DNA of 64,000 nt, taken from Pseudomonadota bacterium. Its GTDB lineage: Bacteria > Myxococcota_A > UBA796 > GCA-2862545. The first letter of the stretch is position 1. Each line of letters begins with the position of its first letter. Below the pieces are notes generated by a model that did not search any database, had not been told where the DNA came from, and was given only the letters and a program-made list of their open reading frames with translations. The translations under genes and the position numbers were made by a program. Positions 16,396-25,876 of the stretch are shown piece by piece. The stretch covers positions 1 to 64,000 of the forward strand of contig SXOB01000088.1 in NCBI GenBank assembly GCA_005776945.1. Direction: 5' to 3'.

Positions 16396-17660
16396 AGCGC
16401 ACGGTTGCACCCTGGACGGCGCCTCCGCGGTGCACGATCCGGGTGCCTGGCGACAAGTCGATCGCACACCGCCGCGTACTCTTCGCCGCCGTCGCCGATG
16501 GTCCATGTACGGTGAAGGGGCTGCCCGACGGCGCCGACGTCAGGGCCTCCGTCGGCCTCGTCGCGGCCTTGGGCGTGTCCGTCGAGTCCGTCGCGGGTGG
16601 GATTCGGCTGTCCCCGCCCTCCGTCCTCCGGAGCCCGGCCGGCCTCGTCCAGTGTGGCAACAGCGGCACGACCATGCGGATCGGGGCCGCCCTCGCCGCG
16701 CACGTGGAGGGGCCGTTGTCCTTGGACGGAGACGAAAGCCTCCGTCGCCGTCCGATGGGCCGCGTACTCGAACCCCTGGCGCGTTTCGGAATCGGCCATG
16801 ATGGGGCCCGTGTCCCGTTGAGGCTGACGGGCCCGGCACGGCACCGCGCCGTCGTGGACCTCGCGCTGCCGAGCGCGCAACTGCGGTCGGCGGTGTGGTT
16901 GGCTGGCCTTCGCGTCGGGGTGGAGCTGAACTCCCCACCGGGGGCCCGCGACCATACGGAGCGATTGTTGTTGGATGCGGGCGCCGACCTCGATCTGGAG
17001 GGCCTGCGCGGCGTGCTTCGACCTTCATGCCTCGCGCCTTGGGCAATGAAGGTCCCGCGCGACCCGTCCTCCGCGTGCTTCTGGTGGGTGGCCGCCGCAA
17101 TCACGCCTGGGGCGGTCGTCCACACGCCGGACGTGTCTCTCAACCCCTTCCGTACGGGAGCGCTGGACGTGTTGCGGTCGATGGGAGCGCACGTGGAGGT
17201 CGCCGACGGCCAAGGGCTGGGTCGCGAACCGATGGGTCACGTGACGGTCACTGGACCCGGCGCGCTCGTCGGGGCCCACGTGGATGGGACCTTGGCGCTG
17301 CGGTGCCTCGACGAGATTCCTGCGCTCGCCATCGCAATGGCCTTTGCGGGTTCGCCTTCGGAACTTCGGGACCTGGCCGAGTTGCGCGTCAAGGAGTCCG
17401 ACCGCCTCGCCGCCTTGGAAGAGCTGTTGTCGGGTGCTGGAATCGAGGTCGAAGCGCGGCTGGACGGCATGTCCATCTTTGGGGGTGGCCCTCGTCGAGC
17501 GGTGGAGATCGACGCTGGCCACGACCACCGCATCGCGATGGCCGCTGCCGTGCTTGGAGGCGGGGGACGGGGCGCAGTCGTTGGAGGCGCCGAGAGCGTG
17601 GCGAGCAGCTACCCGACCTTTTGGCGTCACCTGTCCCGGTGGTCAGCGGCGCCGCGATAG
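16392..17660 (+). CDS. aroA: 3-phosphoshikimate 1-carboxyvinyltransferase (EPSP synthase)
   Basis: A 422-residue EPSP synthase. VPGDKSIAHRR binds phosphoenolpyruvate and shikimate-3-phosphate. CGNSGTTMRIGAALAA, LDGDESLRRRPMGRVLEPL, and LRVKESDRLAALEE are family signatures. It makes the chorismate precursor in the cytoplasm. It starts at a GTG overlapping the accA stop and is followed by cmk and rpsA, a conserved gene order in many proteobacteria. Confidence 0.95.
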   Translation: MKRTVAPWTAPPRCTIRVPGDKSIAHRRVLFAAVADGPCTVKGLPDGADVRASVGLVAALGVSVESVAGGIRLSPPSVLRSPAGLVQCGNSGTTMRIGAALAAHVEGPLSLDGDESLRRRPMGRVLEPLARFGIGHDGARVPLRLTGPARHRAVVDLALPSAQLRSAVWLAGLRVGVELNSPPGARDHTERLLLDAGADLDLEGLRGVLRPSCLAPWAMKVPRDPSSACFWWVAAAITPGAVVHTPDVSLNPFRTGALDVLRSMGAHVEVADGQGLGREPMGHVTVTGPGALVGAHVDGTLALRCLDEIPALAIAMAFAGSPSELRDLAELRVKESDRLAALEELLSGAGIEVEARLDGMSIFGGGPRRAVEIDAGHDHRIAMAAAVLGGGGRGAVVGGAESVASSYPTFWRHLSRWSAAPR

Positions 17661-17668
17661 GTGGACAC

Positions 17669-18355
17669 GTGGCGCGCAAGCTGACGATCGCGATCGACGG
17701 CCCCGGTTCGGCGGGCAAAGGGACCGTGGCCCGATGGGTCGCGAGGACGCTCGGCTACCGGTACGTCGACACCGGCGCGATGTACCGGGCCGTGGCGCTC
17801 GTGGCCCTCCGACGGGGCGTTCAGCTCGACGACGGCAAGGACATGGGCGCGTTGGCCGAGGGCCTCGAGTTCGACATGGCGTGGGACGGCGACGTTCTGC
17901 ACAGCTTCGTGGACGGTGAGGACATCACCCCGGGCCTCCGCGAGGAGAGTGTGGGGCGTGCGGCCAGCGACGTCAGCCGGTTGCCGCCCGTTCGCGCCGC
18001 CCTGCTGTCGACCCAGAGGTCGCTCGCCCGGAAGGGCGGGATCGTGATGGACGGCCGCGACATCGGCACCGTCGTGCTTCCCGACGCCGACCTCAAGATC
18101 TACCTTGACGCCGACCTCGACGAGCGTGCCCGTCGGCGCCACGAAGAGCTGATTCGCCGCGGCGATGTGCGCTCCTTTGCCGAAGTCCGCGACGCCCTGG
18201 AATTGCGCGACCGCCAGGACCGCGAGCGCTCGGTGGCACCGCTCGTGTGTGCGCCGGATGCCGTTCGCGTCGACACGACAGACCTCACGCTGCGCGCGGC
18301 GGTCGACCGTGTGTTGGAACTTGTGGCCCGCAGGCTCGCCGCCGACGCGCGTTGA
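17669..18355 (+). CDS. cmk: Cytidylate kinase
   Basis: A 228-residue nucleoside monophosphate kinase. The N-terminus IAIDGPGSAGKGTVARWVA is the Cmk P-loop, YRYVDTGAMYRAV the substrate loop, and VMDGRDIGTVVLPDADLKIY the Cmk-specific core. It phosphorylates CMP and dCMP. The start GTG lies 8 bp after the aroA stop. Confidence 0.95.
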   Translation: MARKLTIAIDGPGSAGKGTVARWVARTLGYRYVDTGAMYRAVALVALRRGVQLDDGKDMGALAEGLEFDMAWDGDVLHSFVDGEDITPGLREESVGRAASDVSRLPPVRAALLSTQRSLARKGGIVMDGRDIGTVVLPDADLKIYLDADLDERARRRHEELIRRGDVRSFAEVRDALELRDRQDRERSVAPLVCAPDAVRVDTTDLTLRAAVDRVLELVARRLAADAR

Positions 18356-18420
18356 CCGAGCCCCAGGCGGGCGTTATCCGCGCGGGCTTGCGACGTGGCC
18401 TTCGCCGCGCCGTGACCCTG

Positions 18421-18439
18421 TGCGGTCGGGCCGACCGCA
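18421..18439 (+). promoter_or_regulatory. Perfect palindrome in the rpsA leader
   Basis: TGCGGTCGG-G-CCGACCGCA, two 9-bp arms around a single base, lies about 50 bp upstream of the rpsA start inside the 132-bp cmk-rpsA gap. As RNA it would form a hairpin with a 5-nt loop; as DNA it could be an operator. Autoregulation of S1 through its leader is known in Escherichia coli, which makes a regulatory role plausible but untested here. Confidence 0.45.
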
Positions 18440-18487
18440 GCGAACCTGCAGCTCCGCGCTTTGAAGCGGACCCCGAGCCGACACGCC

Positions 18488-20206
18488 ATGATCGATCCCA
18501 ACCTCGTCGACCTTCCCCTGGACCAAATTTCGGATGACCAGTTCAAGGGCCTCTTCAACTCCTACATGGAGGAAAAGGGTGTCCGTGAGCAATCGGTTGT
18601 GCAGGGGCGGGTGATCCTCATCACCGACGAGTGGGTGACGGTCGACATCTCGTACAAGGCCGAGGGTCTGATCCCGACGAAGGAGTTCCGCACGCCGGAA
18701 GGGGAAATCACGCTCAAGCTCGGCGATCTGGTCGACGTGTACCTCGACCAGATGGAAGAGGAAGATGGCCAGCTCGTCCTCTCCAAGGAGAAGGCCGATC
18801 TGATGAAGGCCTGGGACGAGATTTCCAAGGCCGTCGAGAAGGACGAAGTCGTCAAGGGTGTGGTCACGGGTCGAGTCAAGGGCGGTCTGTCCGTCGACAT
18901 CGGCGTCAAGGCCTTCCTCCCGGGCAGCCAGGTCGATCTCCGGCCCGTGAAGAACCTCGACAAGTTGATCGGCGAAACCTTCGATTTCAAGATCATCAAG
19001 TTCAACAAGAAGCGCGGCAACATCGTGCTCAGCCGCCGCGCGCTGCTCGAGCAGGAGCGCGAAGACAAGCGCGAGGAGACGATTCAGCGCCTCCAGATCG
19101 GCGCGATCATGACCGGCCAGATCAAGAACATCACGGACTACGGCGCGTTCGTCGACTTGGGCGGTATCGACGGCTTGCTGCACATCACCGACATGTCCTG
19201 GGGCCGTATGGCGCACCCGGGCGAGATGTTCAACGTCGGCGACAGCGTCGAAGTCAAGGTCCTCAAGTTCGACCCGGAAACCCAGCGGGTCAGCCTTGGC
19301 TACAAGCAAATCCGCCCCGATCCTTGGGAGGAGGCCGAGTACAAGTACCCGGTCGGCTCCATCGTCCGCGGCAAGGTCGTGTCGATCGCCGACTACGGCG
19401 CCTTCGTGGAGCTGGAAGACGGCATCGAGGGCCTGATCCACATCTCCGAGCTCACTTGGAACAAGCGGATCAAGCACCCGAGCAAGCTGCTGAATGTCGC
19501 CGACGAGGTCGAGGCCAAGGTTCTCGGCGTCGACGTGGACAACAAGCGGATTTCGCTCGGCCGCCGGCAGCTTGAGCCGAACCCGTGGGACCTCGTGGAA
19601 GCGCAGTACCCGGTGGGCGCGGTCGTCACCGGCAAGGTGCGCAACATCACCGACTTCGGCGTTTTCGTCGGCATCGACGAGGGCATCGACGGCCTGGTCC
19701 ACATCTCCGACATGTCTTGGGGCAGCCGGATCCGGCACCCCGGCGACAAGTACAAGAAGGGCGACGACGTCGAGGCCCGCGTGCTCTCCATCGACAAGGA
19801 GAACGAGCGGTTCAGCTTGGGCGTCAAGCAGCTCTCCGAGGACCCCTGGTACACGGTCCACAGCCGCTTCTACACGGGCCAGATCGTGGGCGGTAAGGTC
19901 GTCCACCGTGCTGACTTCGGCTTCTTCGTCGAACTCGAAGATGGCGTCGAAGGCCTCGTGCACGTGTCGGAGATGGTCAGCGAGGGTGGGGATTGGAAGG
20001 ATCTCTACCCGGATGGCAAAGACGTCCAGGCCCAGATCATCCACATCGACGCCCGCGACCGCAAGATCAGCCTTTCGGAGAAGGGCGCGACGGAGCGGTC
20101 TGACGACCCCGAGGCCTTTGCGCAGCAGCAGCGCTCGTCGAGCGCTCGCCTTGGCGACGTGATGGGCAACCTCAAGCAGAAGCTCGGCGACAAGGGCCAG
20201 GGCTGA
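18488..20206 (+). CDS. rpsA: 30S ribosomal protein S1
   Basis: A 572-residue protein with six S1 OB-fold repeats. The last four carry the repeated pattern ITDYGAFVDLGGIDGLLHIT / DMSWG, which spans roughly residues 190-540. S1 unfolds and docks mRNA on the 30S subunit. The ATG 18488 gives the usual short N-terminus; an upstream in-frame TTG (18461) is less likely. There is no clear ribosome binding site, as is common for rpsA. A short Gln/Ser-rich tail follows the last domain. Confidence 0.96.
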   Translation: MIDPNLVDLPLDQISDDQFKGLFNSYMEEKGVREQSVVQGRVILITDEWVTVDISYKAEGLIPTKEFRTPEGEITLKLGDLVDVYLDQMEEEDGQLVLSKEKADLMKAWDEISKAVEKDEVVKGVVTGRVKGGLSVDIGVKAFLPGSQVDLRPVKNLDKLIGETFDFKIIKFNKKRGNIVLSRRALLEQEREDKREETIQRLQIGAIMTGQIKNITDYGAFVDLGGIDGLLHITDMSWGRMAHPGEMFNVGDSVEVKVLKFDPETQRVSLGYKQIRPDPWEEAEYKYPVGSIVRGKVVSIADYGAFVELEDGIEGLIHISELTWNKRIKHPSKLLNVADEVEAKVLGVDVDNKRISLGRRQLEPNPWDLVEAQYPVGAVVTGKVRNITDFGVFVGIDEGIDGLVHISDMSWGSRIRHPGDKYKKGDDVEARVLSIDKENERFSLGVKQLSEDPWYTVHSRFYTGQIVGGKVVHRADFGFFVELEDGVEGLVHVSEMVSEGGDWKDLYPDGKDVQAQIIHIDARDRKISLSEKGATERSDDPEAFAQQQRSSSARLGDVMGNLKQKLGDKGQG

Positions 20207-20214
20207 GCAGGCCT

Positions 20215-20237
20215 GCGGGCGGCCAAGGGTCGCCCGC
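20215..20237 (+). terminator. Weak hairpin after rpsA
   Basis: GCGGGCG and CGCCCGC pair across a 9-nt loop just after the rpsA stop, but no T-run follows. It may attenuate rather than end transcription before the lapA-like gene. Confidence 0.3.
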
Positions 20238-20261
20238 CCACAGAGGGGCTAAGGAAGCGGC

Positions 20262-20555
20262 ATGTGGGGAACCCTCATCCGTCTCGGCGCTGTGTTGGCC
20301 CTTGGGCTGCTGGTCACGCTGTTCGGCATTCAGAACGGCTCACGCACGACCCAACTCAGCGTCGACCTGGGCTTGTCCGCCTGGGAACTCCGCAAACCCG
20401 TCAGTGTCGTCGTCCTGATGGCGGCTTCGGCGGGGGGCGGTTTCGTCCTGGCCCTCCTCTGGCTCGTCCCCGGCCGCATGCGGCTCGCCTCGCGGGTGCG
20501 CGCCTTGGAGCGCGAGGTCCCAGAGGCGCCGGTCGGGGATCCGACCTGGCGTTGA
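20262..20555 (+). CDS. LapA-type (DUF1049) two-span membrane protein
   Basis: A 97-residue protein with two hydrophobic helices (about residues 5-24 and 46-69) and a basic C-terminal tail. The pattern of FGIQNG followed by beta residues and a second helix fits the lipopolysaccharide assembly protein A domain. Genes of this type often follow rpsA-region genes in other bacteria. AAGGAAGCGGC precedes the ATG as ribosome binding site. Confidence 0.75.
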   Translation: MWGTLIRLGAVLALGLLVTLFGIQNGSRTTQLSVDLGLSAWELRKPVSVVVLMAASAGGGFVLALLWLVPGRMRLASRVRALEREVPEAPVGDPTWR

Positions 20556-20559
20556 TCCC

Positions 20560-21738
20560 TTGCCTGGACTGACCCAAGAGGGGCGACTCACACGGGCGAC
20601 ACCGGCGCGCGTCGCAGCTGCCCGCGTCCTCATCGAGGTGGAAGACGGCGCGCACGCCGAAGACCGCGTCGCCGACGTCCCCGTCGCATCGCGCGCGGCG
20701 GCGTGGGCGATGGTGTTCGGCGTGTTGCGGCGCAGGGGACAGGTGGATGCGATCCTGCGGACCGCATTGGCCCAACCGCTTGGCGGCCTGGACGCGCCCG
20801 TTCGGGCGGCGCTGCGGTTGGGGGCCTGGGAACGCTGGATTGACGGGCGCTCGGCCCATGCAGCGGTCGACCAGGCCGTGGAGGTCGTTCGGGCCCTTGG
20901 GGGCGGGCGGGCAAGCGGGCTGGTCAACGGTGTGCTCCGCCGCGCGAGCCCACCTGAAACGATGGGAGCGTCGGACCTAGCGAACCTCCCAGAGTGGTTG
21001 TGGGAGCGTTGGTCGGCGCGATGGCCAGATGCGGCGGCCCGGGCGGATCGGGCGGCCGAGCCGGCGCCGCTGACGACCGTGTTCCAGGCGGGCTCACCAT
21101 GGCCCGACGAGGTGTCACCGACGGAAGTGCCGGGGGTTGGGCGTTGGTCAAGCGGCGGCCGTGTCGCGGACAAGCCAGGATTTGCGGAGGGGGCTTGGTG
21201 GGTCGCCGACCTGGCGGCCGTCGCCGTGGCCGACCTGGTGGAGGGGGAGCGCGTGCTCGATGCTTGCGCCGCGCCCGGGGGAAAGTCGTTCCGGCTTACT
21301 GCGCGTGGCGCTCGCGTGACGGCCGTCGATCGTGCGGACCGGCTCGAGCGTCTGCGCGAGGGTCAGCGGCGCCTGAGGATGAGCTTCGACGTCGTCGCCC
21401 ATGATTGGACGCGAGGTCCAGCGGCGCTTGGGAAGTTTGACGCGGTGCTCGTCGACGCGCCGTGTTCCGGCCTTGGCACGCTGCGCCGGCATCCCGAAAT
21501 CAAGTGGCGCCGCGACCCGTGGGAATTGCCGGAATTGGCCCGACGCCAAGCCACAGTGGTCTCCGCAGCGGCCCATCATGTCGGTCCACGGGGGCAACTC
21601 GTCGTGGCCGTCTGTTCTCTCGAGCCCGAGGAGACGAAGCGGCCGGTACCCACCGGCTTCGTCGTCGAGCGCGAATGGAGGACGCCCGACAGTTGGGACG
21701 CCGATGGCCACGCTGCCACGGTGTACCGGCGGATCTGA
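20560..21738 (+). CDS. rsmB: 16S rRNA (cytosine-C5)-methyltransferase RsmB-like
   Basis: A 392-residue protein with an N-terminal NusB-like RNA-binding domain (about 1-130) and a C-terminal SAM methyltransferase. LDACAAPGGKSFRLTA is the SAM motif. VDAPCSGLGTLRRHPEIKW and VCSLEPEE hold the two catalytic Cys of the RsmB/NOP2 family. It methylates C967 of 16S rRNA. The TTG start has no obvious ribosome binding site but sits 4 bp after the preceding stop, so coupled translation is likely. Confidence 0.88.
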   Translation: MPGLTQEGRLTRATPARVAAARVLIEVEDGAHAEDRVADVPVASRAAAWAMVFGVLRRRGQVDAILRTALAQPLGGLDAPVRAALRLGAWERWIDGRSAHAAVDQAVEVVRALGGGRASGLVNGVLRRASPPETMGASDLANLPEWLWERWSARWPDAAARADRAAEPAPLTTVFQAGSPWPDEVSPTEVPGVGRWSSGGRVADKPGFAEGAWWVADLAAVAVADLVEGERVLDACAAPGGKSFRLTARGARVTAVDRADRLERLREGQRRLRMSFDVVAHDWTRGPAALGKFDAVLVDAPCSGLGTLRRHPEIKWRRDPWELPELARRQATVVSAAAHHVGPRGQLVVAVCSLEPEETKRPVPTGFVVEREWRTPDSWDADGHAATVYRRI

Positions 21739-21776
21739 GATCCGGGCGGCGCGATAGCGGCGCCGACGGGGGACGG

Positions 21777-24329
21777 ATGGCGAACGATACGCCGATGTTC
21801 CAGCAGCTTCGGGCCTTGAAGGCCGAGGCCGGCGACGCGCTCCTCCTGTTTCGCATGGGGGATTTCTACGAGCTGTTCTTCGAGGCCGCCGTCATGGCGG
21901 CCCCCATTCTCGAGGTCCAACTCACCACCCGCAATCGGGACGACCCGGACCCGGTACCGATGTGCGGCGTGCCGTGGCATGCCGTCGCCCAATACGTGCG
22001 AAAGCTCGTCGAGGCTGGGCACCGGGTGGCGATCGCCGACCAGGTGGAGGACCCCGCCACCGCCAAAGGAATCGTCAAGCGCGCCATCGTGCGCGTCGTC
22101 ACGCCCGGGGTGGCCCTCGACCTGACCGACGCCTCAACCCACCAATGGCTCGCTGCGGTGCACGTCGGCAGGAAGGGGGTCGGCGTCGCTCTCGTGGACG
22201 CGTCTACGGGCGACCTGCGGTTTGGCGTGGCGGCGACACAGGACGCCGCGGCCGCTTGGATCGCGAGGCACGAGCCGTGCGAAGTGATCGTCCACGGGGA
22301 GGTGACTGGCGACCTCGCGTCGGCGCTCTTGGACTTGCCGGTTGCGCCGGTGGACCCTCGCGCGTGGCGGGTGGATGAGGCGGAAGCCGCGCTGGCCGAG
22401 GTTGTGGGGCGGATGGACCCGTCCCATCTTGGCCTCGAGCCCGCCGCGCTCCCGGCGGTGGGAGCGGCGTTGGCCTACGTCCGTGACGTGTGTCGGCGGC
22501 CGGCGAGCCACGTGGGCCGGCTACAGGCGATCCGGACGGACGACCACCTCATCATCGACGCGACGACACGCGTGCACCTCGAGCTGTTCCGAACGTCGCG
22601 CACGGGCCAACGGGCAGGCAGCCTGCTCGGGCTCCTCGATCGGACGGTCACGGCGATGGGCGCGCGGCGGTTGCGCGACCTGCTGGCCGCGCCGTTGCGC
22701 GACCCGGTTGCGATTGGGGTCCGGCTCGACGCAGTGACGCAACTTGTCGATTCGCCTGGAGGCCGTCGGGCGCTTCGCGAGACGTTGGCGGGCTGTGCGG
22801 ACGTCGAGCGACTTGCGGCACGCGCATGTGTGGGAACGGTCTCCCCCCGAGAGTTGGGAGCCTTGCGGGACACGCTGGCCCGCATGCCGACGTTGGTGGC
22901 GTTGGCGTCCGAACGTGTGGGGGACCTGCCTTGGGTGCCGCACGACGGCATCGCCGACCTCGCCGTCACGCTTTCCCATTGGTTGGTCGAGGACCCTCCG
23001 GCCACGGCGACGGATGGTGGGATGATCCGGCTCGGCGCCCACGCTGATCTCGATCGGTTGGCCGCGCTCGCTCACGATGCCACCTCCCAGATGGCGGCCC
23101 TCGAGGCGCGCTTGGTCGCCGACTCTGGCATCGCAAGCCTGAAGGTACGGCGCAACCGGGTCTTTGGGTTCTACCTGGAAGTCTCTAAGGCCAACCTGCA
23201 CCGGGTCCCGGCGAGCTGGATTCGGCGCCAGACGGTCGCGGGTGGCGAGCGGTTCATCACTCACGAGCTCAAAGAGTTGGAAGAGGCGGTGTTGGGGGCC
23301 GACGACGCCCGCGTTCGGCTCGAGGCAGGTCTCTGGGCAGATGTTGTCGCAACGGTCGCCGCGGCGGCGAGCCGGCTGTTGGCGTTGGGCGGACATCTGG
23401 GGTCCTTGGACGCATTCTGCGCTTTGGCCGAGGTCGCGGACGTTGAACAGTGGGTCCGGCCTCATGTCAACGCGGGTACGCGTCTCCATCTCGTGGGTTC
23501 ACGTCACCCGGTGGTCGAGACGGGCGTTGGGCGATTTGTACCCAATGACGTGGCGCTGGACGCGGCCGGAGAACGGCTCGCATTGGTCACCGGGCCCAAT
23601 ATGGCTGGAAAATCGACCCTGTTGCGGCAGGTTGCGCTGACCGCCATCCTGGCCCAGATGGGGAGTTTCGTCCCCGCGCATTCCGCTGAAATCGGCGTGA
23701 TCGATCGGATTTTCTCCAGGGTCGGAGCGTCCGACGATTTGGCGCGTGGGCGTTCGACGTTCCTCGTGGAAATGTCAGAGACCGCGGCCATCTTGCGCGC
23801 TGCGGGACCGTCGTCCCTCGTGATCCTCGACGAAATTGGCCGGGGTACGTCGACCTGGGACGGGCTGTCGATCGCCTGGGCCGTCGCGGAGGACCTCGCC
23901 GCACGGGTCGGCTGCCGGACGCTATTTGCTACGCACTACCAGGAACTTGCGCGGCTGGCGGACGAGGTCGACGGGGTCGGGAATCATCACGTGGCCGTGG
24001 CCGAACGCGCCGACAGCATCACCTTTCTCCACCAGCTTCGGCCGGGCGCAGCGAGCCGGAGCTACGGCATCCAGTGTGCCCGGTTGGCGGGTATGCCCGA
24101 AGGCGTCGTCGCGCGCGCACGCGTCCTGCTGATGGGACTCGAACGGAACGCGCCTCGCGACGAGCGACGCCAACTCAGCTTGTTCGGGTCGGCACCTCCG
24201 TTGTCCGCCGTGGCTGAGGTTCCGGTGGATCCCGTCCGGGAGGCCCTCTTGGCCGTATCTGTGGACGACCTCACGCCTCGGATGGCGCTCGACCTCGTCG
24301 CGCGCCTGGCGACGATGGTGCGACTGTGA
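21777..24329 (+). CDS. mutS: DNA mismatch repair protein MutS
   Basis: An 850-residue MutS, normal length. Domain I has FRMGDFYELFFEAA with the Phe-x-Glu mismatch-reading motif. The clamp/lever region has VRRNRVFGFYLEVSKAN. The ATPase has Walker A VTGPNMAGKSTLLRQ and Walker B VILDEIGRGTSTWDGL. FGSAPPL near the end resembles a short beta-clamp or linker region. The ATG at 21777 follows a GGGGGACGG ribosome binding site. Its stop overlaps the recombinase start. Confidence 0.97.
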   Translation: MANDTPMFQQLRALKAEAGDALLLFRMGDFYELFFEAAVMAAPILEVQLTTRNRDDPDPVPMCGVPWHAVAQYVRKLVEAGHRVAIADQVEDPATAKGIVKRAIVRVVTPGVALDLTDASTHQWLAAVHVGRKGVGVALVDASTGDLRFGVAATQDAAAAWIARHEPCEVIVHGEVTGDLASALLDLPVAPVDPRAWRVDEAEAALAEVVGRMDPSHLGLEPAALPAVGAALAYVRDVCRRPASHVGRLQAIRTDDHLIIDATTRVHLELFRTSRTGQRAGSLLGLLDRTVTAMGARRLRDLLAAPLRDPVAIGVRLDAVTQLVDSPGGRRALRETLAGCADVERLAARACVGTVSPRELGALRDTLARMPTLVALASERVGDLPWVPHDGIADLAVTLSHWLVEDPPATATDGGMIRLGAHADLDRLAALAHDATSQMAALEARLVADSGIASLKVRRNRVFGFYLEVSKANLHRVPASWIRRQTVAGGERFITHELKELEEAVLGADDARVRLEAGLWADVVATVAAAASRLLALGGHLGSLDAFCALAEVADVEQWVRPHVNAGTRLHLVGSRHPVVETGVGRFVPNDVALDAAGERLALVTGPNMAGKSTLLRQVALTAILAQMGSFVPAHSAEIGVIDRIFSRVGASDDLARGRSTFLVEMSETAAILRAAGPSSLVILDEIGRGTSTWDGLSIAWAVAEDLAARVGCRTLFATHYQELARLADEVDGVGNHHVAVAERADSITFLHQLRPGAASRSYGIQCARLAGMPEGVVARARVLLMGLERNAPRDERRQLSLFGSAPPLSAVAEVPVDPVREALLAVSVDDLTPRMALDLVARLATMVRL

Positions 24330-25270
24330 CGGCGCTGGAGGCGGCGATGGACGCGTGGCTGTCCACGCTGTCCACCGAGCGGGGCGCATCGGGTCGGACG
24401 CGAGAGGCGTACGCGCGGGACGTTCGCCGCCACTTGGTGTTTCTGACCGCCAAGGGGCGTCGGGCGCCGTCCGAGGTGGTTCGGGACGACGTCGCCGACC
24501 ATCTTGTCCATTTGAACGTCGCCGGGTTGGGGGCTCGGTCCATTGCACGCGCACGATCGGCCCTTCGCGGCTTTTACCGATTCTGCCGCGATGAAGGGTT
24601 GGCTTCATCCGACCCCACGGCGCTCGTCGACGCACCTCGGTTCACCGCGCCCCTGCCGACGGTGTGGTCGGCCGATGACGTCGTCGCCTTGCTGGAATCC
24701 GTGCCGGGTGACGCGCTTGGGCGTCGCGACCGGGCCATGCTCGAGTTGTTGTACGCGTCCGGGCTACGGGTCAGCGAACTCGTCACGCTTCGCCGTTCCG
24801 CCGTCGATCTCGCGGAGGGGCTTGTTCGTGTGCGTGGAAAAGGGGACAAGGAACGCCTCGTTCCGCTCGGTGACACTGCCGCAGGATTCGTGGCTCAATG
24901 GCTCGCGGAGGGGCGGTCGGCCCTCGACCCGAGTGGACGAAGCCCGGCGCTGTTCGTCACCGCGCGGGGCACAGGCATGACGCGCCAGAATTTCTGGCAG
25001 AGGATGGGCCAACATGCGCGGAGGGCGGGCTTGAGGGGCAAGGCGAGCCCGCACGTCCTCCGCCATGCCTTTGCCACGCATCTGCTTCGAGGAGGGGCCG
25101 ACCTTCGCGTTGTGCAAGCCCTGCTCGGCCACGCTGACATCGCGACGACCCAAGTCTACACGCACGTGGCGGGCGAACACCTGCGCGAACAACACGCCCA
25201 ACACCATCCGCGCGCGCGCGGTCGAAGGATGGTCAAGGGAGTAGACGACGGCAGTTCGGGCGGGCCATGA
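24326..25270 (+). CDS. Tyrosine recombinase XerC/XerD
   Basis: A 314-residue site-specific recombinase. The N-terminal SAM-like domain has GRTREAYARDVRRHLVFL. The catalytic residues are all visible: Arg in ASGLRVSELVTL, Lys in RGKGDKERLVPLG, His/Arg in SPHVLRHAFATHLL, His in LLGHADIATTQ and nucleophile Tyr in VYTHV. It resolves chromosome dimers at dif with its partner. The position behind mutS and full catalytic set fit a housekeeping Xer rather than a phage integrase. XerC versus XerD is not decided. Confidence 0.92.
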   Translation: MTALEAAMDAWLSTLSTERGASGRTREAYARDVRRHLVFLTAKGRRAPSEVVRDDVADHLVHLNVAGLGARSIARARSALRGFYRFCRDEGLASSDPTALVDAPRFTAPLPTVWSADDVVALLESVPGDALGRRDRAMLELLYASGLRVSELVTLRRSAVDLAEGLVRVRGKGDKERLVPLGDTAAGFVAQWLAEGRSALDPSGRSPALFVTARGTGMTRQNFWQRMGQHARRAGLRGKASPHVLRHAFATHLLRGGADLRVVQALLGHADIATTQVYTHVAGEHLREQHAQHHPRARGRRMVKGVDDGSSGGP

Positions 25271-25286
25271 TGCGATGGGAGGGCAC

Positions 25287-25835
25287 ATGGTGCTGGCGTG
25301 GCTTGCGGCCTGTTCGGGCTTTCTTGGTTTCGGCGACGACCCCGTCGTGACCGACGTCGTGGACGTCACCGACGACCCGACGACCGTTCCGACCGGGGAA
25401 TGGAACCCCTTCTTCTCGCTCGACTGCGCGGTCGATCCTGATTTGGCCGTCGCCGAGTACAACATGGTGGTGACGGGACTGCCGCCAGCGGACGCTGGGG
25501 CCGAGTGGAAGCTCGGTCGCATCGAGATCTTCTGCGACACGTGTTCGACTCCCCTCGAGAAACACGACCTTTCCGAGGGCAACCTGGACGCCGAAACGGG
25601 GCACGTGACGGCGACCTTTCCCATTGTCGAGGCCAGTGCGACAGCCGGTCAAACGACGTGGGACTGCCGCCTGGAGGGTCAGCCTGGTTTCGCCGTGTTG
25701 TACACGGCGTGGCTCGTCGATGACGACTTCCTCGACAGTTGCGTCTACTACGGTGTCGGGGTCTCGGTGGAAGAGATCCAAGCCCGTTTGGGCGACGAGG
25801 TCTGCACGGGTTCCACGCTCCTCATAGGACTCTGA
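25287..25835 (+). CDS. Small lipoprotein of unknown function
   Basis: A 182-residue exported protein. MVLAWLAACSGF is a minimal lipoprotein signal with lipobox LAAC and no basic residue. An Asp/Val/Thr linker follows, then a beta-rich domain with six Cys, including FCDTCSTP. GGGAGGG lies just upstream of ATG 25287; GTG 25290 is equally possible. No family recognised. It resembles in design the lipoprotein at 1355 but not in sequence. Confidence 0.68.
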   Translation: MVLAWLAACSGFLGFGDDPVVTDVVDVTDDPTTVPTGEWNPFFSLDCAVDPDLAVAEYNMVVTGLPPADAGAEWKLGRIEIFCDTCSTPLEKHDLSEGNLDAETGHVTATFPIVEASATAGQTTWDCRLEGQPGFAVLYTAWLVDDDFLDSCVYYGVGVSVEEIQARLGDEVCTGSTLLIGL

Positions 25836-25876
25836 ACCCCTGGACGACACGTGCCCGGCGCTTAAACGGGGCGGCC

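Noticed and set aside
20215-20237. Intrinsic terminator after rpsA
   Set aside because: The hairpin has a 9-nt loop and no T-run follows; kept only as a weak hairpin feature.
24326-25270. Phage integrase marking a genomic island
   Set aside because: The protein is Xer-like, overlaps mutS and lies in a housekeeping run. No attachment-site repeat or tRNA gene was seen.
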